From JAUZPB01 sp037140715 (GTDB lineage: Bacteria; Bacteroidota; Ignavibacteria; Ignavibacteriales; SURF-24): 38,970 nucleotides of DNA. The DNA is taken from positions 1 through 38,970 of the forward strand of contig JBAXDX010000019.1 of the NCBI GenBank assembly GCA_037140715.1. Reading direction: 5' to 3'. The notes beneath the pieces were generated by a model, which saw only the letters and a program-made list of their open reading frames with translations, was not told where the DNA came from and did no database searches. How positions within the stretch are numbered: the stretch's first letter is position 1; every line of letters begins with the position of its first letter. Of the stretch, positions 35,129 through 38,970 are shown in pieces. A program made the translations under genes and the position numbers.

Positions 35129-35632
35129 ATGCTCATGAAAAGTTCGAAGAAATATGATTCAGTCATCAGATTAACGGCTGTAGTCGCAATTGGTTTACTT
35201 ATCGGAGTTCTGTCAGGCTGTCAGAAAAAGCAGGAAGAACCGCAGACTAAGGAAACTCCTCAGGCAACAAAAACAGTTCCTGTGGATACGGCAAAGGTTA
35301 AACAAAAAGAACCGGTCAGGATAACAGCTCCCGATATTAAAGGCGTATGGAGCGGTAAGTTTGACGGCAGAGCCACTAAGCTTACAATCACAGAACAAAG
35401 TGAAAACGAGTTCAAGGGTAAAATTACTATTAATTACCGCGAAGTAATTAATCAGCAGGTAAGCGGTAGAATTGATCCGGATACAAAGAAAGTTACAATG
35501 AAGGACCTTCTCCACAGCAGGTTCCAGGGCAGATACGCGGCTCAGCTTTCAGAAGATTCGACAAAGTTATCAGGCACCTTTACAATGGATATTGACGGAA
35601 TGAAGCTCAGCTTTAGTTTATCAAAGAAATAG
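35129..35632 (+). CDS. Lipoprotein of unknown function
   Basis: This 167-aa protein has a lipoprotein signal: a basic start, a hydrophobic stretch and the lipobox VLSGC with Cys31. A Gln/Lys/Thr/Pro-rich linker (about 32-65) leads to a compact beta-rich domain (about 68-167, with GVWSGKFDGRATKLTITEQ and SGTFTMDIDG). I do not recognise the domain; strand-turn-strand spacing suggests a small beta-barrel or lipocalin-like fold. GGAGG lies 5 nt before the ATG; an ATG two codons later is also possible. It is probably transcribed separately from the divergent glyS. Function unknown. Confidence 0.8.
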   Translation: MLMKSSKKYDSVIRLTAVVAIGLLIGVLSGCQKKQEEPQTKETPQATKTVPVDTAKVKQKEPVRITAPDIKGVWSGKFDGRATKLTITEQSENEFKGKITINYREVINQQVSGRIDPDTKKVTMKDLLHSRFQGRYAAQLSEDSTKLSGTFTMDIDGMKLSFSLSKK

Positions 35633-35696
35633 TGTTGCTTTATACTTGTTCCAGGCTTAACAATAAAATATCACAAATTAAACTATGAGGTTATTA

Positions 35697-36446
35697 ATGA
35701 AAAAATTTATTATTGGTTTATTCGTTTTAGTATTTGCAGTTGCATTAAACTCATGTAGCGACAGCACAACAAACCCTGTTACCCCTGTGGCAAAAGGTTC
35801 TTTAGTGATAAAGTCCACTCCTTCAGGCGCACAGATATGGAAAGACGGAACCAGCACAGGCAGGGTAACACCTGACACTCTTACCAGTCTCGATGCTGGC
35901 ACAGTCAGCATTACTCTTAAGCTGACAGGATTTACCGATATTGTATTCTCAGCTATTGTTGTTTCGGATAGTACCACAGAATATAACAAGGAATTCCCTG
36001 CCTCTACGCAGACATTCCTTACATCAATTAAGTTATATGAAACTGTCGGCACAACTGCGGCACAGCCAAGCGGACTTATACTTTCAAGCGGAACAGCTTC
36101 GGGCATTGGTTCATCGGCTACGGACAGAGCAAAGGTTGATGTATTCTATAACAGTACAGGATATGTTGTCGCTTCGGCTAACGGCGCTTCCGGACTTACA
36201 AGAATAACTCATTTCAAGTTAGCTTCTTCTTCAACTCTTACTGACGGAGTAGCTTCTCCTGTAAAAGATGCTACATGGGTAAAGAGTGTCAAGGATACTG
36301 AAACAAATTATTTCTTCGCTGTTGATAATGACAATCATTACTCGAAGATAAAAATATTTAACAGAGGTGGTGGCGTACCCGGCACACCGGCATGGATTGA
36401 AGTTCAGTACATCTATAATAAGGTAGCCGGCGATACAAGGTTCTAA
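35697..36446 (+). CDS. PEGA-domain lipoprotein
   Basis: This 249-aa protein starts at the ATG at 35697, where GAGG lies 7 nt upstream; an in-frame ATG at 35685 precedes that site. The lipobox is ALNSC with Cys20. A PEGA domain (about 34-85: GSLVIKSTPSGAQIWKDG, TPDTLTSLDAGTVSITLKL) follows. PEGA domains are small surface or adhesive beta-domains. The C-terminal half (about 100-249) looks beta-rich and is not recognised. It lies 65 bp after the other lipoprotein gene, possibly in one transcript, and is followed by a strong terminator. Confidence 0.83.
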   Translation: MKKFIIGLFVLVFAVALNSCSDSTTNPVTPVAKGSLVIKSTPSGAQIWKDGTSTGRVTPDTLTSLDAGTVSITLKLTGFTDIVFSAIVVSDSTTEYNKEFPASTQTFLTSIKLYETVGTTAAQPSGLILSSGTASGIGSSATDRAKVDVFYNSTGYVVASANGASGLTRITHFKLASSSTLTDGVASPVKDATWVKSVKDTETNYFFAVDNDNHYSKIKIFNRGGGVPGTPAWIEVQYIYNKVAGDTRF

Positions 36447-36475
36447 GTTTTCCTGTTACGTATTAGTTGCTTATT

Positions 36476-36507
36476 AAAAGCCGCGATGACCCCGCGGCTT
36501 TTTTTAT
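36476..36507 (+). terminator. Terminator after the PEGA lipoprotein
   Basis: AAGCCGCG (36478-36485), a 7-nt loop and CGCGGCTT (36493-36500), then T to 36505. A perfect stem with A and T flanks. Confidence 0.93.
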
Positions 36508-36654
36508 TCCCGGCAGTATTTTATTTGGAATAAATTTTTATTAGCTTTGGAGTGTTAAATCTAAACGACAGATAATTGTCCGGACATATATTGCGCGGGC
36601 AGCAGAACATTATATATATATCGGATCTGAATACACAAAAAAGGAGAAACTGCC

Positions 36655-38595
36655 ATGAAAATCAGCTACGTTGCACTATTTATATTCTTTTTAGCAGGAT
36701 TTATTTCCGCTCAGCCAGATGAAATGCAGATATTTCAAAAGACCCGGTATCCTGGCGATGCGGCTATCGATGTTACCTATTATAAGCTTGAACTTAACAT
36801 CACAGACTCTGTCGGATACATATCAGGCACCGCTACTATCGGAATAAGAAGTGCACACCAGGCATTGGATAGTCTGTTCCTTGATTTATACAGCGGACTT
36901 ACAGTCAGCGATGTATCTTTAGACAACCAAAAACTTACATACACAAGACCATCCAACCAAATAGCGATTACGCTTCCCCGTACATATTCTTATGGTGAAG
37001 TCTTTTACCTGAAAATTTCTTATCATGGTAGCCCTGCCACTTCCGGTTTCGGCAACTACACAGACGAACAGCATAACGGACAGAGGATTATCTGGAGTCT
37101 TAGCGAACCTTATGGCACGCGCGACTGGTTCCCATGCAAGGATACTCCCGCCGATAAAGCAGATTCTTCCGATGTATGGGTAACCTGCCCCTCGGCTATG
37201 ACCGTTGCCTCTAACGGAACGTTCGAAGGCATTACGGAAAATGGCAACGGAACGCATCTTGTCAAATGGAAGAGCCGTTACCCGATTGCTCAGTATCTAA
37301 TCTCAATTGCTCTGACTAACTATACGCTTTACACTAATTATTTCAAATACTCGACAACTGATTCGATGGCTGTAATGAATTATATATTCCCGGAGAACTT
37401 TAACGAGCAGGCTAAGCAGGCTCTTGATAAGACTATAGACATGCTGAAGATTTACTCTGACCGGTTCGGGCTTTATCCATTCATCAAAGAAAAATACGGA
37501 CATGCCCAGTTCGGATGGGGAGGAGGAATGGAGCATCAGACCATTACTTCGCTTGTAAGTTTCGATGAGGAATTAATCTCCCACGAACTTGCTCATCAGT
37601 GGTTTGGTGATAAAATTACCTGCGCAAAGTGGGAAGATATCTGGCTTAATGAAGGCTTTGCCGAATACTGTACTGCAATTTATTACGAGGACGCTTACGG
37701 AAAAACAATGTATGATTCATACATGGCGGGGTTGATATCCGGAGCTAAATATGCAGCCGGACCAATATATTTAGATGACATTACTAATGTCTATGAAATT
37801 TTTAATATCAGCCGTTCTTATTATAAAGGCGCGGCTGTTCTTCACATGCTCAGGGGTGTTGTCGGCGATTCCATTTTCTATAAGATTATGAAAACATACG
37901 CCAACGACTCCCGTTATGCTTACAATGTTGCCACTACTCCCGACTTTCAGGGCGTTGCCGAATCGGTTTACGGCAAGAGTCTGAAGTTTTTCTTTGATGA
38001 ATGGATTTACGGAGAGAACTATCCTAAGTATTCTTATTCATGGAATTCAGCCCGAACCAGCATGGATACTTACAGAGTAAACCTGAACATCAGCCAGACA
38101 CAGAATACTAATCCCGTATTTTTTACGATGCCGGTTCAAATTAAAATAAACTTTACATCAGGGATGGATACAATTATTACCGTGTGGAACGATAAACAGG
38201 AACAGTCATTTACGCTCGATGTCAGAAGCGAACCTGTCTCCGTAATTCCTGACCCGAACGGACTTATCATAAAAAATGCAAACCTTGTAAATGTATATAA
38301 GAATATTGAAAACATTACGACTTTTCAGCTCGAACAGAACTATCCCAATCCTTTTAATCCGGGTACAAAGATAAAATTCGGGATTGCAAACACCAGCGGG
38401 ACTGTCAATGTTAGTCTTAAAGTCTTCGATGTCTTAGGGTGTGAGATGGCAATACTGATTAACGAAGAAAAGCAACCCGGGGTATATGAAATATACTTTG
38501 ATGCAGCCAGCTATGGTTTGATGAGCGGTATTTATTATTACCAGCTAAAGGCTGGCAATACTATTGAATCGAGGAAGATGATTTACCTGAAATAA
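36655..38595 (+). CDS. Secreted M1-family aminopeptidase with T9SS sorting domain
   Basis: This 646-aa metallopeptidase has a signal peptide (MKISYVALFIFFLAGFISAQ). An N-terminal beta-domain of the M1 type leads to the catalytic domain. The zinc site is HELAH (His310, Glu311, His314) followed after 18 residues by Glu333 in NEGFAEY. The substrate-recognition loop reads GGMEHQ, where M1 enzymes usually have GAMEN. Residues about 560-646 are a type IX secretion C-terminal sorting domain: QNYPNPFNPGTKIKFGI, then a strand set ending SGIYYYQLKAG and the terminal RKMIYLK. The protein is therefore expected to be exported through the type IX system and anchored or released at the surface. AGGAG lies 9 nt before the ATG. 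Confidence 0.95.
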   Translation: MKISYVALFIFFLAGFISAQPDEMQIFQKTRYPGDAAIDVTYYKLELNITDSVGYISGTATIGIRSAHQALDSLFLDLYSGLTVSDVSLDNQKLTYTRPSNQIAITLPRTYSYGEVFYLKISYHGSPATSGFGNYTDEQHNGQRIIWSLSEPYGTRDWFPCKDTPADKADSSDVWVTCPSAMTVASNGTFEGITENGNGTHLVKWKSRYPIAQYLISIALTNYTLYTNYFKYSTTDSMAVMNYIFPENFNEQAKQALDKTIDMLKIYSDRFGLYPFIKEKYGHAQFGWGGGMEHQTITSLVSFDEELISHELAHQWFGDKITCAKWEDIWLNEGFAEYCTAIYYEDAYGKTMYDSYMAGLISGAKYAAGPIYLDDITNVYEIFNISRSYYKGAAVLHMLRGVVGDSIFYKIMKTYANDSRYAYNVATTPDFQGVAESVYGKSLKFFFDEWIYGENYPKYSYSWNSARTSMDTYRVNLNISQTQNTNPVFFTMPVQIKINFTSGMDTIITVWNDKQEQSFTLDVRSEPVSVIPDPNGLIIKNANLVNVYKNIENITTFQLEQNYPNPFNPGTKIKFGIANTSGTVNVSLKVFDVLGCEMAILINEEKQPGVYEIYFDAASYGLMSGIYYYQLKAGNTIESRKMIYLK

Positions 38596-38700
38596 CCGGA
38601 ACTATAATGATACGCAGGCTATGTATAATCAACATTCACAGGATTTATCTGATTAAACCTAATCATACCCGCTTATAAAGAAAATGAGTAAGAAGAAACT

Positions 38701-38732
38701 TTCATTACCCGGGTAAAAACCCGGGCAATGAA
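38701..38732 (-). terminator. Terminator of the gene entering from the right edge
   Basis: TTCATTACCCGGGT (38701-38714), loop AAAA, ACCCGGGCAATGAA (38719-38732), a 14-bp stem with one mismatch. It lies 27 bp beyond the stop codon of the partial minus-strand gene and about 105 bp after the M1 peptidase stop, so it may end both. Confidence 0.75.
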
Positions 38733-38758
38733 TTTATTCAGATTAATAAGAACTCACA

Positions 38759-38970
38759 CTACAGAATAGTAACCGAATAATTCCCCTGTCCAACCACATA
38801 GAGATTAGTAACATTGAGGAATATATTATTCAGATTACCGAGGTCGCTCAGCATTATTGTCATCTTTTCACCCCGCAACAAATTTACACCTATATTAATG
38901 CAGGATGTTTCGGACGTGGGAACAAGAGCAAAAGCCAGATCCGTAACTCCGGTATTCCTGATAAGTGCTT
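38759..38970 (-). CDS. C-terminal fragment of a probable secreted beta-sandwich protein (partial)
   Basis: From the right edge on the minus strand, one frame runs open for 69 codons to a TAG at 38759-38761; the other two minus frames stop early. The translation (ALIRNTGVTDLAFALV... ending YVVGQGNYSVTIL) alternates hydrophobic and polar residues and is rich in Asn, Thr and Val, as in an extracellular beta-sandwich or T9SS-type cargo end. It lacks the QNYPNPFNP sorting signature at this end. The start and most of the protein lie outside the window. Coding is supported by the terminator just beyond the stop. Confidence 0.6.
   Translation of the reverse strand, partial: ALIRNTGVTDLAFALVPTSETSCINIGVNLLRGEKMTIMLSDLGNLNNIFLNVTNLYVVGQGNYSVTIL

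Overview
The window most resembles a chromosome fragment from the Ignavibacteria/Chlorobi/Bacteroidetes side of the tree, with Ignavibacteriota as the best guess. The strongest clue is the C-terminal tail of the M1 peptidase at 36655-38595, a type IX secretion sorting domain that opens with QNYPNPFNPGT. A Gcw_chp/TorF-like outer-membrane protein, a B12-riboswitch-controlled TonB receptor, many secreted proteins whose signal peptides end in AQ, and lipoproteins with LSGC or LNSC lipoboxes agree with this. No rRNA, tRNA, CRISPR array or transposase gene was recognised, and most of the window is ordinary core genome.

Left part (1-10.6 kb). A 42-bp tandem repeat is cut by the window edge. It abuts a C39-like cysteine peptidase gene (minus), which is divergent from a D-Ala-D-Ala-ligase-like ATP-grasp gene (plus). 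A BtuB-type TonB receptor follows (minus) with a cobalamin riboswitch in its leader. Next come a DeaD/CsdA-type RNA helicase (minus) and a two-gene signalling unit (minus). That unit is a multi-PAS soluble histidine kinase, transcribed first, and a response regulator whose HD-GYP-like output domain has lost its metal-binding residues.

Accessory part (10.6-14.9 kb). This stretch holds 17 units of a 21-bp tandem repeat in which several reading frames are open. One minus-strand ORF reads into the array from a strong ribosome binding site. A perfect 15-bp hairpin comes next, then a compact AT-rich type II restriction-modification pair (PD-(D/E)XK nuclease plus beta-class amino-methyltransferase) and a secreted M15 peptidase.

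Core part (14.9-34.9 kb). In order: aldo/keto reductase, aspS, a small DUF2892-like membrane protein, a large CHASE/PAS4 histidine kinase, eno, an EamA exporter, a TorF-like porin behind a consensus promoter and a structured leader, nadK with a secreted thioredoxin-like gene (minus), dCMP deaminase with ppk1, plsY with gpsA (G3P synthesis and acylation), a secreted TPR protein (minus) and glyS (minus, with no normal start codon visible).

Right part (35-39 kb). Two lipoproteins, the secreted M1 aminopeptidase, and the C-terminal end of a minus-strand gene entering from the right edge. I see no clear new multi-gene system. The leads most worth checking are the 21-bp repeat locus with its reading frames, the structured leader of the TorF-like gene, the degenerate HD-GYP regulator, the C39/ATP-grasp pair and the glyS start.
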